Part shown: positions 7,373 to 15,576 of the stretch, piece after piece
Position numbering within the stretch: the first letter of the stretch is position 1
Layout: each line of letters opens with the position of its first letter
Assembly (NCBI GenBank): GCA_029219245.1
Contig: JAQXTA010000042.1
Coordinates: 1 to 38,115, forward strand
DNA: 38,115 nt
Direction of reading: 5' to 3'
From: Lachnospiraceae bacterium
GTDB lineage: Bacteria > Bacillota > Clostridia > Lachnospirales > Lachnospiraceae
Program-made: the position numbers and the translations under genes
Notes under the pieces: generated by a model
The model's input: the letters and a program-made list of their open reading frames with translations, nothing else
Databases searched by the model: none
What the model was told of the DNA's origin: nothing

Positions 7373-7938
7373 TATTACTCATTGATAATTATGATTCGTT
7401 TACTTATAATTTATATCAGTATTTTGGAACGTTTACGCAGGATATCCGGGTGGTTCGTAATGATAAGATTACCATAGAAGAAATCGAGGCATTGAATCCC
7501 GATAAAATTGTTCTCTCACCGGGTCCCAAAAGGCCGAAAGAGGCAGGCATCTGTATGGATGTCGTAAAATATTTTTATGACAAGAAACCGATTCTGGGCA
7601 TCTGCTTAGGACATCAGTGTATCGGAGAAGCCATGGGCGGTACGGTTTCTTATGCCAAGAAGATTTTTCATGGCAAGCAGAGTAAGATAGAGCATGACGG
7701 AACCAGCATTTTTACCGGAATCAATTCTCCAATCAAGGTTGCCAGATATCACTCGCTTGCTGTTTTGAAAGAGGGACTTCCGGAATGTCTAAAGATTATG
7801 GCACAGACAGAGGACGGCGAGATTATGGCAATCCGTCACAAGGAATATCCGGTGGTTGGTTTACAGTTCCATCCGGAGTCCATTTATACGGAACATGGCA
7901 AAAGACTGATTGAGAATTTTGTAAATGATGTCATTTAA
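7369..7938 (+). CDS. trpG: Anthranilate synthase component II (glutamine amidotransferase)
   Basis: A 189-residue class I glutamine amidotransferase that supplies ammonia to TrpE. The nucleophile Cys is in GICLGHQ and the triad His-Glu is in FHPES. The oxyanion region is SPGPKRP. The start overlaps the trpE stop and follows GAGGAGG. The protein ends straight after the amidotransferase domain: there is no fused TrpD domain as in the TrpGD proteins of enteric bacteria. It could also serve PabB in folate synthesis, as shared TrpG/PabA proteins do in some Bacillota. That is inference. Confidence 0.93.
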   Translation: MILLIDNYDSFTYNLYQYFGTFTQDIRVVRNDKITIEEIEALNPDKIVLSPGPKRPKEAGICMDVVKYFYDKKPILGICLGHQCIGEAMGGTVSYAKKIFHGKQSKIEHDGTSIFTGINSPIKVARYHSLAVLKEGLPECLKIMAQTEDGEIMAIRHKEYPVVGLQFHPESIYTEHGKRLIENFVNDVI

Positions 7939-7955
7939 GGAAATGGGGTGGCAGA

Positions 7956-8732
7956 ATGATTTTAGATACGATTGTAGCAGATAAGAAAAAACGGCTGGTG
8001 GAACATAAGGAGCGGATTTCCGAGGAAGAAATGAAAGCATTGGCAGCAGCATGTGACAGGGAAAGCGTCAGCTTTTACAATGCACTTGCCAAAGACGGTC
8101 TTTCTATCATCGGAGAGTTTAAAAAGGCTTCTCCGAGTCATGGAAAAATGGATAACAAAATAGAACTGACCGACCGGATTGATATGTATAATGCTTCGGT
8201 GGATGCGATTTCCTGTCTGACCGAGGAAGACCATTTCTTAGGCAGTGTAGATTATTTTAAGCAGATTCGTGGTATTTCCAACCTGCCGATGATTCGGAAG
8301 GATTTCATTATCGACCCTTATCAGATTTTTGAGGCAAAGGTTATCGGCGCAGATTGTATTCTCCTCATTGCGGCAATTTTAAGTGACCGGGAGTTGAAAT
8401 TATTCTATGAACTTGCCTATGCTCTTGGCATGGATGTCCTTGTGGAAGTACATGATGAGCAGGAGATGATGCGTGCCATAGGTTTGGATGCGAAGATCAT
8501 CGGGGTGAATAACCGGAACCTGAAGGATTTTACCATTGATTTACATACGACCAGAAAACTGGCGCAGATGCTGCCGGAGGAAACGCTTCTTGTATCGGAG
8601 AGTGGTGTCATGAAGGATGAAGATATTCTTTTCTTAAAACAATCCCGCGTGGATGCACTGCTGATTGGTACGGTATTTATGGAAGCGGAAAATCCGCAGG
8701 CACTAGCGAAACACTGGAAGGAACTGGTATAA
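7956..8732 (+). CDS. trpC: Indole-3-glycerol phosphate synthase
   Basis: A 258-residue TIM-barrel enzyme closing the ring of 1-(2-carboxyphenylamino)-1-deoxyribulose 5-phosphate to indole-3-glycerol phosphate. Signature stretches are GEFKKASPSHG (catalytic Lys), IRKDFIIDPYQI, LVEVHDEQEM and GVNNRNL, with the phosphate-binding SESGV and ALLIGTVFM near the end. It starts 18 bases after trpG, behind GGGGTGG. In most operons of this type trpD lies between trpG and trpC. Here there is no room for it. Confidence 0.94.
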   Translation: MILDTIVADKKKRLVEHKERISEEEMKALAAACDRESVSFYNALAKDGLSIIGEFKKASPSHGKMDNKIELTDRIDMYNASVDAISCLTEEDHFLGSVDYFKQIRGISNLPMIRKDFIIDPYQIFEAKVIGADCILLIAAILSDRELKLFYELAYALGMDVLVEVHDEQEMMRAIGLDAKIIGVNNRNLKDFTIDLHTTRKLAQMLPEETLLVSESGVMKDEDILFLKQSRVDALLIGTVFMEAENPQALAKHWKELV

Positions 8733-8736
8733 GCAG

Positions 8737-9426
8737 ATGCAACACAGGAACACCAAAGTGAAAATATGCGGGTTGACAAGAGAAGAAGAAGTACGCTGGG
8801 TGATGGAAGAAAAAGCAGATTATCTCGGCATGGTACTTTTTTTCCCGAAAAGCAAGCGGAATATCAGCATCGAGCAGGCCAAGCGGCTGCTTGCCATCTG
8901 TCAGGAGCAGGGAAAGCCGGGAGAGGACGGTCTGATACCTTGTACGGTTGCCGTTACCGTATCCCCCACACCGGAGCAGGTGCGACAGATTGAACAGGCA
9001 GGCTTTGCCATGATTCAGATACATGGAGAACTGTCAGCGGAAACCTATGAGGCAGTTACGCTGCCGATTATCCGGGCGGTTCAGGCAGGTGATGTGGAAG
9101 AACACGTCCATCGTAGTGACGGCGGAAGCGTGGACACAGATAGAAAGAAAATTTCCGGTGAAAAAATTGTGGCATGGCTGTATGATGCCCATGCGCCGGG
9201 CAGTGGCAAGGCATTTGATTGGAATATGCTGCAAAAGATTCCGAGAGATGACAAACTTCTTTTTCTGGCAGGAGGCCTGAACAGTGAAAATGTCAGAGAA
9301 GCGATTGCGAAAGTAAATCCCGATGTGGTCGATGTATCCAGCGGGGTAGAGATAGATGCAGAAACAGTCGGAAAGGACAGAAACAAAATCAAAGAATTCG
9401 TAAGAAAGGTGGAAAAAGATGAGTAA
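8737..9426 (+). CDS. trpF: Phosphoribosylanthranilate isomerase
   Basis: A 229-residue TIM-barrel isomerase converting N-(5-phosphoribosyl)anthranilate to the CdRP substrate of TrpC. The family opener [11 protein letters not shown] is at residues 8-18. The active-site Cys is in that motif. IQIHGE, FDWN and [11 protein letters not shown] mark the barrel and the phosphate site, and DVSSGVE closes it. The start ATG lies 4 bases after the trpC stop, with only a weak ribosome site, which suggests coupling to trpC. An insert around residues 120-145 makes it slightly longer than the usual 200-210. Confidence 0.93.
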   Translation: MQHRNTKVKICGLTREEEVRWVMEEKADYLGMVLFFPKSKRNISIEQAKRLLAICQEQGKPGEDGLIPCTVAVTVSPTPEQVRQIEQAGFAMIQIHGELSAETYEAVTLPIIRAVQAGDVEEHVHRSDGGSVDTDRKKISGEKIVAWLYDAHAPGSGKAFDWNMLQKIPRDDKLLFLAGGLNSENVREAIAKVNPDVVDVSSGVEIDAETVGKDRNKIKEFVRKVEKDE

Positions 9427-10603
9427 CACATATTATGGAGAATTCGGTGGACAATATGTTGCCGAAACATTGATGAACACATTGCAGGAACTGGAAAAGG
9501 CTTTTGAAGAAGCCATTCATGACCCGAAATTCTGGGAAGAGTACAACTATTACCTCAAGGAATATGTAGGGCGGGAAACACCCCTTTATCTGGCAGAGCG
9601 CCTGAGTGAAAAATATGGAACTAAGATTTATCTGAAGCGTGAAGACTTGAACCATACCGGTGCACACAAAATCAATAACGTCATCGGGCAGATTCTGCTG
9701 GCAAAACGCATGGGGAAGACGAAGGTTATTGCGGAGACCGGCGCAGGGCAGCATGGGGTAGCTACGGCTACCGGAGCAGCACTTTTCGGAATGGGCTGTA
9801 AGGTTTATATGGGTTCTGAGGATATTCAGAGACAGCATCTTAATGTGATGCGTATGGAAATGCTTGGGGCAGAGGTTGTCAGCGTGGAATCCGGCAGTAA
9901 TACGTTAAAGGATGCTACAAATGAGGCAATCCGTACCTGGGCAAAGGAAGCGGAAGATACTTTCTATGTTATCGGTTCTGCAGTAGGACCACATCCGTAT
10001 CCGAAGATGGTGAAGGAATTCCAGAAATGTATCAGTGTAGAGGCAAAAAGACAGTTTATGGAAAAAGAAGGAAGACTGCCGGAGGTGGTTATGGCATGTG
10101 TAGGCGGTGGCTCCAATTCCATTGGTATGTTCGCGGAGTTTATCGATGAACCGGGGGTGGAACTGATTGGTGTAGAGGCAGCAGGCATGGGAATCGAGAC
10201 CGGTAAGCATGCTTCCGCAATGGCACTTGGTAAGCCGGGTGTTTTGCATGGTATGCGCTCTTATCTGTTACAGGATGATGACGGTAACGTTCAGCTGGCA
10301 CATTCCATTTCTGCCGGACTGGATTATCCGGGCGTAGGACCGGAGCACGCGTATCTGAGGGACAGCGGTAGAGCACAGTATGTTTCCATTACGGATGATG
10401 AAGCAATGGAAGCGTTATCAGAGCTTTGTAAGCTGGAAGGTATTATTCCTGCGATTGAAAGTGCTCACGCATTGGCATACGCATTTAAAAAGGCAAAAAC
10501 CATGACGAAGGATCAGGCGATTGTTCTGTGCTTATCCGGACGTGGGGACAAGGATGCACATACGATTGAATCCTATTTCAGTGGTAACGGTTATCTGAAC
10601 TAA
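9419..10603 (+). CDS. trpB: Tryptophan synthase beta chain
   Basis: A 394-residue PLP enzyme that joins indole and serine to make tryptophan, receiving indole through the tunnel from TrpA. The PLP lysine is K84 in GAHKINN. The glycine-rich cofactor loop is GGGSNS, and AETGAGQHG is the serine-binding loop. The gene overlaps trpF by 8 bases behind an AAAGGTGG site. Length is normal for the TrpB1 type that pairs with TrpA. Confidence 0.97.
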   Translation: MSNTYYGEFGGQYVAETLMNTLQELEKAFEEAIHDPKFWEEYNYYLKEYVGRETPLYLAERLSEKYGTKIYLKREDLNHTGAHKINNVIGQILLAKRMGKTKVIAETGAGQHGVATATGAALFGMGCKVYMGSEDIQRQHLNVMRMEMLGAEVVSVESGSNTLKDATNEAIRTWAKEAEDTFYVIGSAVGPHPYPKMVKEFQKCISVEAKRQFMEKEGRLPEVVMACVGGGSNSIGMFAEFIDEPGVELIGVEAAGMGIETGKHASAMALGKPGVLHGMRSYLLQDDDGNVQLAHSISAGLDYPGVGPEHAYLRDSGRAQYVSITDDEAMEALSELCKLEGIIPAIESAHALAYAFKKAKTMTKDQAIVLCLSGRGDKDAHTIESYFSGNGYLN

Positions 10604-10620
10604 GCAGGAGGGTGATGAGA

Positions 10621-11418
10621 ATGAATCGAATTGAAGAAAGATTAAAACAGGTACAGGATAAAGGCGAGAAAGCATTCATTACATATATAACAGCGGGTTT
10701 ACCGGATATGGAAGGCTGTGCAAAAATTATTAAGGCACAGGAAGAAGCAGGGCTTGATATATTAGAGCTTGGTATTCCTTTTTCGGATCCGGTAGCAGAC
10801 GGACCGGTCATTCAGTCCGCTTCTTATCAGTCCATTCAGAAGGGAACGAACATAAAGAAGGTATTTGATATGGTAGAGCAGTTGCGTAGAGAAGGCTGTG
10901 AATTGCCGATAGTGTTTATGTTGTATTTTAATACGGTATTACATTATGGTCTGGCAGCTTTTGCAGCGAAATGTGCAGCAACAGGGGTAGATGGTGTCAT
11001 CATTCCGGATTTGCCTTACGAGGAACAGGAGCAATTGCAGAAAATATTGGACAAGACCGAAAAGGCACCTATTTTAATCCAGCTTGTGACACCGGTTTCC
11101 AAACAGAGAATTCCGATGTTACTGGAAAAAGCGAGAGGATTTGTATATTGTATCTCCTCGATGGGTGTTACCGGGCAGTCCGCGGACTTCCACAGGGATG
11201 TCGTATCCTATTTACAGGAAGTAAAGAAGGTTTCCAAGATACCGGTTATGATGGGGTTTGGTATCCGTACTGCGGAAGATGTGATCCCGATGAAAGATAC
11301 GATTGACGGATGCATTGTGGGTTCTTACCTGATTAAGCTGATGGAACAGACAAATTACGATACCGATACAGTAAAGGAATATGTCAGCACCTTCAAGAAG
11401 GAATTAAATACAAAATAG
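10621..11418 (+). CDS. trpA: Tryptophan synthase alpha chain
   Basis: A 265-residue TIM barrel that cleaves indole-3-glycerol phosphate to indole and glyceraldehyde 3-phosphate. The ATG at 10621 is preferred over GTG 10612 or ATG 10615 because AGGAGG (10606-10611) sits about 9 bases before it. The catalytic Glu and Asp lie in LELGIPFSDPVADGP. The phosphate site includes GFGIRTAED and GCIVGSYLI. It is the last trp gene, with the terminator about 150 bases downstream. Confidence 0.96.
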   Translation: MNRIEERLKQVQDKGEKAFITYITAGLPDMEGCAKIIKAQEEAGLDILELGIPFSDPVADGPVIQSASYQSIQKGTNIKKVFDMVEQLRREGCELPIVFMLYFNTVLHYGLAAFAAKCAATGVDGVIIPDLPYEEQEQLQKILDKTEKAPILIQLVTPVSKQRIPMLLEKARGFVYCISSMGVTGQSADFHRDVVSYLQEVKKVSKIPVMMGFGIRTAEDVIPMKDTIDGCIVGSYLIKLMEQTNYDTDTVKEYVSTFKKELNTK

Positions 11419-11494
11419 TTAAACATTTGGTACTCCTGTGACGAAATAATAAGCAGAATGGTAACTGTTTGGTAATGGTGCAGGAGGGATTAGG

Positions 11495-11557
11495 ATGCGG
11501 ATTACAGATACGGGACAGATATCGGGAACGGTAAATATCATAGCGGGACAAAAATAA
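11495..11557 (+). CDS. Possible 20-residue peptide with strong ribosome site
   Basis: A 21-codon frame beginning MRITDTGQIS starts 7 bases after AGGAGGG (11483-11489) and ends before the trp terminator. The strong ribosome site is the only positive evidence. The first residues faintly recall the start of FlgM-type anti-sigma factors, so it could be a remnant of a larger gene. There is no Trp codon, so it is not a classical trp leader peptide. Confidence 0.25.
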   Translation: MRITDTGQISGTVNIIAGQK

Positions 11558-11568
11558 GAACAACAAAT

Positions 11569-11607
11569 GAAGGTGGTTCAAGCTTGACTTGAAACACCTT
11601 CTTGTTT
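11569..11607. terminator. Terminator between trpA and the convergent small gene
   Basis: GAAGGTGGTTCAAG (11569-11582) and CTTGAAACACCTTC (11588-11601) form a 14-base stem with a single mismatch and a 5-base loop, followed by TTGTTT. The opposite strand is also T-rich beyond the stem, so it may serve both convergent units. Confidence 0.75.
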
Positions 11608-11866
11608 AGCGATACTCCCGCATGTTGACAAAATTACAAAACGGAAGTGCATTTTTGGTATAACCATTTGTATAAATCTGAATGTCTTTCTGTTGTTCTT
11701 TTTCACAGGCATCTTCCAATATGTCAGAGAAGAATTTCCTGGAAAGCGTATCGGATGAATTTTGTTTGGACCGGTGATTTTTTTCTTCGGAAGAAAGCTT
11801 CTTCAGAGGGGCAATCACTGTAACCGCCTGAACTTTATAAAGATTTTCATATCCATATGCTGCGAT
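11606..11866 (-). CDS. Small polar protein of unknown function, start codon uncertain
   Basis: An open frame of up to 86 residues on the minus strand, rich in Lys, Glu and Ser, with no membrane segment. It ends with a YTNGYTKNALPF stretch and a final MREYR, which look like a conserved tail rather than noise. The best ribosome site, AAGGAGGG (11878-11871), is 4 bases before an in-frame ATC at 11866, and no ATG exists in that frame. The only standard start is GTG at 11818, giving 70 residues behind a weaker AGGCGG. Either ATC is used as a rare start, GTG is used, or the start codon has mutated and the gene is dying. Confidence 0.4.
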   Translation of the reverse strand: MAAYGYENLYKVQAVTVIAPLKKLSSEEKNHRSKQNSSDTLSRKFFSDILEDACEKEQQKDIQIYTNGYTKNALPFCNFVNMREYR

Positions 11867-12025
11867 GAATCCCTCCTTGGACTTTATATTTCCTTTCTAT
11901 TATTATTATCGGCAGAAAAAGGAAATACATTAGAGAATTGTAAGAAAATTTTAAAAAAATATTAAATTTGTCCCAAAATAATCTTGATAAGAATAAATAA
12001 CACAAACAATTTAAAAACATCGAGA

Positions 12026-12053
12026 ATATTTATTATGAATTTGAAATAAATAT
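12026..12053. repeat. AT-rich inverted repeat upstream of the oxidoreductase gene
   Basis: ATATTTATT (12026-12034) and AATAAATAT (12045-12053) are perfect 9-bp arms with a 10-base spacer, ending 26 bases before the oxidoreductase start. It could be an operator. The surrounding 120 bases are very AT-rich, so chance is possible. Confidence 0.35.
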
Positions 12054-12079
12054 AAATGCTTTAGGATGGAGGAAAGAGT

Positions 12080-12697
12080 ATGAAAGTAATGTTAGTTAAC
12101 GGCAGCTCCAGACAAAATGGCTGCACCTATACCGCACTTAGTGAGGTGGCAAGAGCTTTGCAGGAAGAAGGAATTGAAACAGAAATCTTTTTTATCGGAA
12201 ATGAGCCGCTTTCGGACTGTATTGCTTGTGGCTCATGCAGAAAAACAGGCAAGTGTGTTATTGCGGATAAGGTTAATGAATTTGTGGAAAAAGCAAGGGA
12301 ATGTGACGGTTTTGTTTTTGGCTCTCCGGTTTATTATGCACATCCAAGCGGAAGATTGCTTAGTTTTATGGACCGGGCATTTTATTCCGGAAAAAGTGCA
12401 TTCGCTTTTAAACCGGCAGCAGCAGTGCTTAGTGCAAGGCGGGCAGGAACGACCGCTTCTTTTGATGTGATTAACAAATATTTTACGATTTCTTCCATGC
12501 CGGTTGTTTCTTCCACTTACTGGAACCATGTATATGGCAGTCAGGCAGAAGAAGTTTTACAGGACAAAGAAGGATTGATGACCATGTACAATATCGGTAA
12601 AAATATGGCATGGCTGATGAAATGTATTGCACTTGGTAAAGAAAACGGAGTTCCGGTACCGGAAAATGAAAAGGTAACAACGAATTTTATACGGTAG
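12080..12697 (+). CDS. NAD(P)H-dependent FMN reductase / flavodoxin-fold oxidoreductase
   Basis: A 205-residue flavodoxin-like protein that probably uses FMN and reduced nicotinamide to reduce small molecules. The phosphate-binding loop is at residues 7-14 (NGSSRQNG). Cysteines in CIACGSCRKTGKC (about 48-60) are typical of the iron-sulfur-flavoprotein-like branch (C-x2-C-x5-C), and a GSPVYYAHPSG loop follows for FMN. GGATGGAGG lies upstream of the ATG. It stands alone between an AT-rich spacer with an inverted repeat and a strong terminator, so it is a single-gene unit. Substrate is unknown. Confidence 0.85.
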   Translation: MKVMLVNGSSRQNGCTYTALSEVARALQEEGIETEIFFIGNEPLSDCIACGSCRKTGKCVIADKVNEFVEKARECDGFVFGSPVYYAHPSGRLLSFMDRAFYSGKSAFAFKPAAAVLSARRAGTTASFDVINKYFTISSMPVVSSTYWNHVYGSQAEEVLQDKEGLMTMYNIGKNMAWLMKCIALGKENGVPVPENEKVTTNFIR

Positions 12698-12700
12698 AAA

Positions 12701-12739
12701 AGAAACAGGACCTGCATAAAACAGGTCCTGTTTCTTTGT
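12701..12739 (+). terminator. Strong terminator after the oxidoreductase
   Basis: AGAAACAGGACCTG (12701-12714) pairs perfectly with CAGGTCCTGTTTCT (12722-12735) around a 7-base loop, followed by TTGTTT. The T-rich tail overlaps the -35 of the next promoter candidate. Confidence 0.9.
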
Positions 12740-12768
12740 TTGACACTATTTTATAAATTCCTTATGAA
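12740..12768 (+). promoter_or_regulatory. First candidate promoter of the blaI-like operon
   Basis: A perfect TTGACA (12740-12745), a 17-base spacer and TATGAA (12763-12768). It begins in the tail of the preceding terminator. Confidence 0.5.
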
Positions 12769-12793
12769 TTGCTTTGCTATATATATTCTATAA

Positions 12794-12862
12794 AAAAGGT
12801 TGACAAATGACTACCAAGTGGTATGCTTGGGGTATAAAAAGGTAGTCGAATGTCAACCTTTT
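12794..12862 (+). promoter_or_regulatory. Second candidate promoter within a nested inverted repeat (operator)
   Basis: TTGACA (12800-12805), 16 bases, TATGCT (12822-12827). The -35 lies in the left arm of a perfect 12-bp inverted repeat, AAAAGGTTGACA (12794-12805) / TGTCAACCTTTT (12851-12862). Inside it is a second repeat, GACTACC (12809-12815) / GGTAGTC (12841-12847). Between -35 and -10 is TACCA-AG-TGGTA. BlaI/MecI dimers bind short TACxAC-type palindromes near their own promoter, so this is a plausible autoregulatory operator. Confidence 0.6.
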
Positions 12863-12908
12863 GTATATATACTTGGAACACTGTTTATGGGAAATGGAGA
12901 AGCAAGTG

Positions 12909-13283
12909 ATGGTTAGATTATCAGAAGCAGAATGGAAGGTCATGAATCTGTTGTGGGAAGAGGCTCCGCAGACTATGATGCAGATTACGAATAAATTGAA
13001 GGAGTCAACAGGCTGGACGAAGCATACCGTTATGACTTTTTTGCGCCGGATGGAAGAAAAAGGCGCCATTCATTATGAAGAGGGGGAACGGGCAAAACAG
13101 TATTACCCGGATGTGGAAAAGGAAGAGGCTGTATTACAGGAAACGGAAGAATTTCTGGACAAGGTATTCGGTGGGCATATGGGATTGATGCTGAATACAA
13201 TGGTAGAGAAAAAGGCTTTGTCCAAAGAAGAAATTTCAGAGCTGTATGAAATTTTGCGGAAAGCAGAGGAGGAAAACACATGA
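12909..13283 (+). CDS. BlaI/MecI/CopY-family transcriptional repressor
   Basis: A 124-residue winged-helix repressor from the ATG at 12909. GGAG lies 10 bases before this start. An in-frame ATG at 12894 would add 5 residues and cannot be excluded. The family opener LSEAEWKVMNLLWEE is at the N-terminus, the recognition helix region is WTKHTVMTFLRRMEEKG, and a C-terminal helix region follows for dimerisation and cleavage. In bla/mec systems the repressor is removed when the M56 partner is activated by a cell-wall signal. That partner gene follows with a 4-base overlap. The operator candidate is at 12794-12862. No beta-lactamase gene is nearby, so the regulon is unknown. Confidence 0.9.
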   Translation: MVRLSEAEWKVMNLLWEEAPQTMMQITNKLKESTGWTKHTVMTFLRRMEEKGAIHYEEGERAKQYYPDVEKEEAVLQETEEFLDKVFGGHMGLMLNTMVEKKALSKEEISELYEILRKAEEENT

Positions 13284-15547
13284 GAGATATGCTGATTACG
13301 TCTTCGGTTTTGATTCTGGCAATCTTACTGATTCGGCAGCTTCTGAAGGGAAAAGTGAATCCGAAGGTGCAGTATGCCCTTTGGCTGCTTGTGGTATGGA
13401 AGCTTGTAGTTCCGGTAGCTTTTGGGAACAGCCCGGTCAGCGTGTTAAATTTACTGCCGGAGAAATTGCTATATAGCGAAGTGAAAGACAATGCGGAATC
13501 CATAGAGGCAATGAAGGATGAAAAATATACCAGTTATATAGAGCAGCTACAACAGACACAAAATGCAGAAACAATATCGGATGTGGAAACAATACCGGTA
13601 GACGAAACGGTGGAGAGGGAATTGCCTGCGTTTTGGGGAAATGATACGACATCTGCCGGGGAAACGGATAAAACTTTCCGGGTGGCAGGGAAAACAACAG
13701 GGGTATGCATATGGCTTGCAGGCATGGTGGTGGTTGGCGGATACATGCTCTTTTATCAAATGAAGTGGAAGAGATTTTTACGAGCTAGTAGGAAACCGTT
13801 GAAAAAACAAAAAATATATCAGGGTATTTCTGTTTATACGGTAAAAGGGCTGCCATCTCCCTGTTTGTCCGGAAGAAGCATTTATCTTACAAAAGAAATG
13901 GCAACTGAGGAAAGAACACTTTCTCATATTTTAGCACATGAATACTGTCATTATAAACAGGGGGATTCTGTTTGGGTCATTGTACGCTGTGTATTAACGG
14001 CAGTGTATTGGTTTCATCCGCTTGTATGGGTGGCAGCCTATGTCTCCAAACAGGACAGTGAACTTGCCTGTGATGAGGCGGCTATTCGCCTGTTAGGAGA
14101 AGAAGAACGCTTTCCTTACGGCAGAACCCTGTTGCAGCTAATCCAGAAGGCACCGTATGAGCGAAGCAGAATTGGAATTGCTTCAACCATGAGCGGAAAG
14201 GAAAAGGGCATCCGCGAGCGGATTTCCCGTATTGCCGGAAAAAACAGATATGTTGCAGTGGCAGCGGGGATTGTGGCCGTTCTGGCACTGATACTTGTCG
14301 CAGCCTGCTTTTTTGGAGCGGAGAAAGCGCGTGTAGAACAAAAGAGTGCAGTGACAGAAAAAGAGGAGCGCATAGAGGAAAATAAACCGGATTCCTATGA
14401 TACGGAGCTTGCCACAGGTGACTATACTGATGTAAGAAAGCCACCGGATTATGTGCAGTCCTATTATGAGCAGGGAGAAGAGGTACTGGATGAAAACTTT
14501 TCGATTTACGAATCTGATGAAAAGGGGGAACCACGCACCTTTGTCTGGCAACAACTGGTTAAAAACACATCGGATTCCGAAATCTGGAGACTGTATCTGT
14601 GTGTCTGCTATGATACGGGTACGACGGAACTGAAGGAGTTTTATCCGGAAGATTACACAAAACAGATACAGGAAAGAGTAAGTTTCAGTATTGCACAGGA
14701 TGAAAAAAGAGTTTATGTATACGATAAGGCACCGGGAATGGACGTAGAAACCTTAGTGGGAACGATTGATTTTTCCTTTGTTGAGTCGGGTGGAAGAAGA
14801 GTGGAAGAGGTCTTTTGGGACAGTGATTCTATTCGTTTCAACTTAGGGGAGGAGGAAGGAGAACTGAAATTGATTACTGGAATCGGTTTAAAGTATGAAG
14901 GCGTGGAAGAGCCCTGGTATTACCACCTGAATCTGATAAGCTTTCCGGTAATGTGTGGAAACTTTGGGGAAAGAACTTTTACCTTGGGAAAGGTACAGGT
15001 GGAAACGGAGTATGTTTGTGGTAAAATGCAGGATAGCTCTTATTTACAGGAGAAGCAACCGGATGTGGATTACTATGAGAACTCTTTGTCGGATGAGGAT
15101 ACTCTTGCGGAGCCGTTTACCATAGAAGATACCGGAGATACGGCACATTATGATGTGGAGGTTACTTATGCCAATCCATGTCCGTCCTACAGCAGAATAT
15201 CGGATACATTCGGCTCCAGGATTTATGTGCTTACCGGAGAAGAAGTTGCCCATAACGGTATCGATCTGGCGGCAGAAAAAGGTGCGGATATTGTAGCGGC
15301 GGCAGAAGGGACGATATTCAAAGTAGGTAAGGATACCAAAAATGGAAATTATGTGGTATTATATCATAGTCTGAATGGGACATTTACTTACTATACACAT
15401 TGTCAGGAGATTCTGGTGGCAGAAGGCGAGCAGGTTGCAAGAAAACAGAAAATTGCGACGGTGGGACAGACCGGAACCGCAACCGGGCCGCTTTTGCATT
15501 TTGCAGTCAGCTATGAAGGAAAATGGTATCCGCCGGAATTTGAATAG
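13280..15547 (+). CDS. BlaR1-like M56 sensor metallopeptidase fused to an M23-like domain
   Basis: A 755-residue membrane protein. Helices lie near residues 4-22, 30-47, 140-165, 235-253 and 325-348. The cytoplasmic-facing M56 peptidase has the zinc motif H220-E-Y-C-H224, with downstream ELACDEA supplying the third ligand. After the last helix an outside portion runs to residue 755. From about 635 it is an M23 (LytM) domain with H658-x3-D662, H707 in YYTHC, and a terminal LLHF with H740. M23 enzymes normally have HxH there; the first His, a catalytic residue, is Leu here while the zinc ligands are kept. So the domain may bind peptidoglycan rather than cut it. With the overlapping BlaI-type repressor it probably senses wall damage and relieves repression. 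The M56-M23 fusion is known in this phylum; the role is inference. Confidence 0.85.
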   Translation: MRDMLITSSVLILAILLIRQLLKGKVNPKVQYALWLLVVWKLVVPVAFGNSPVSVLNLLPEKLLYSEVKDNAESIEAMKDEKYTSYIEQLQQTQNAETISDVETIPVDETVERELPAFWGNDTTSAGETDKTFRVAGKTTGVCIWLAGMVVVGGYMLFYQMKWKRFLRASRKPLKKQKIYQGISVYTVKGLPSPCLSGRSIYLTKEMATEERTLSHILAHEYCHYKQGDSVWVIVRCVLTAVYWFHPLVWVAAYVSKQDSELACDEAAIRLLGEEERFPYGRTLLQLIQKAPYERSRIGIASTMSGKEKGIRERISRIAGKNRYVAVAAGIVAVLALILVAACFFGAEKARVEQKSAVTEKEERIEENKPDSYDTELATGDYTDVRKPPDYVQSYYEQGEEVLDENFSIYESDEKGEPRTFVWQQLVKNTSDSEIWRLYLCVCYDTGTTELKEFYPEDYTKQIQERVSFSIAQDEKRVYVYDKAPGMDVETLVGTIDFSFVESGGRRVEEVFWDSDSIRFNLGEEEGELKLITGIGLKYEGVEEPWYYHLNLISFPVMCGNFGERTFTLGKVQVETEYVCGKMQDSSYLQEKQPDVDYYENSLSDEDTLAEPFTIEDTGDTAHYDVEVTYANPCPSYSRISDTFGSRIYVLTGEEVAHNGIDLAAEKGADIVAAAEGTIFKVGKDTKNGNYVVLYHSLNGTFTYYTHCQEILVAEGEQVARKQKIATVGQTGTATGPLLHFAVSYEGKWYPPEFE

Positions 15548-15576
15548 GATGTGTTTGCAAAAGGAGATAGCATATC

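Noticed and set aside
7369..7955. Hidden or fused trpD
   Set aside because: TrpG is only 189 residues and 17 bases separate it from trpC, so no phosphoribosyltransferase domain can fit.
9034..9838. Long minus-strand open frames across trpF and trpB
   Set aside because: They lie opposite well-supported enzymes, have no ribosome sites and show no family motifs.
12861..12908. Upstream TTG start for the BlaI-type repressor
   Set aside because: It overlaps the operator repeat and adds residues absent from the family start.
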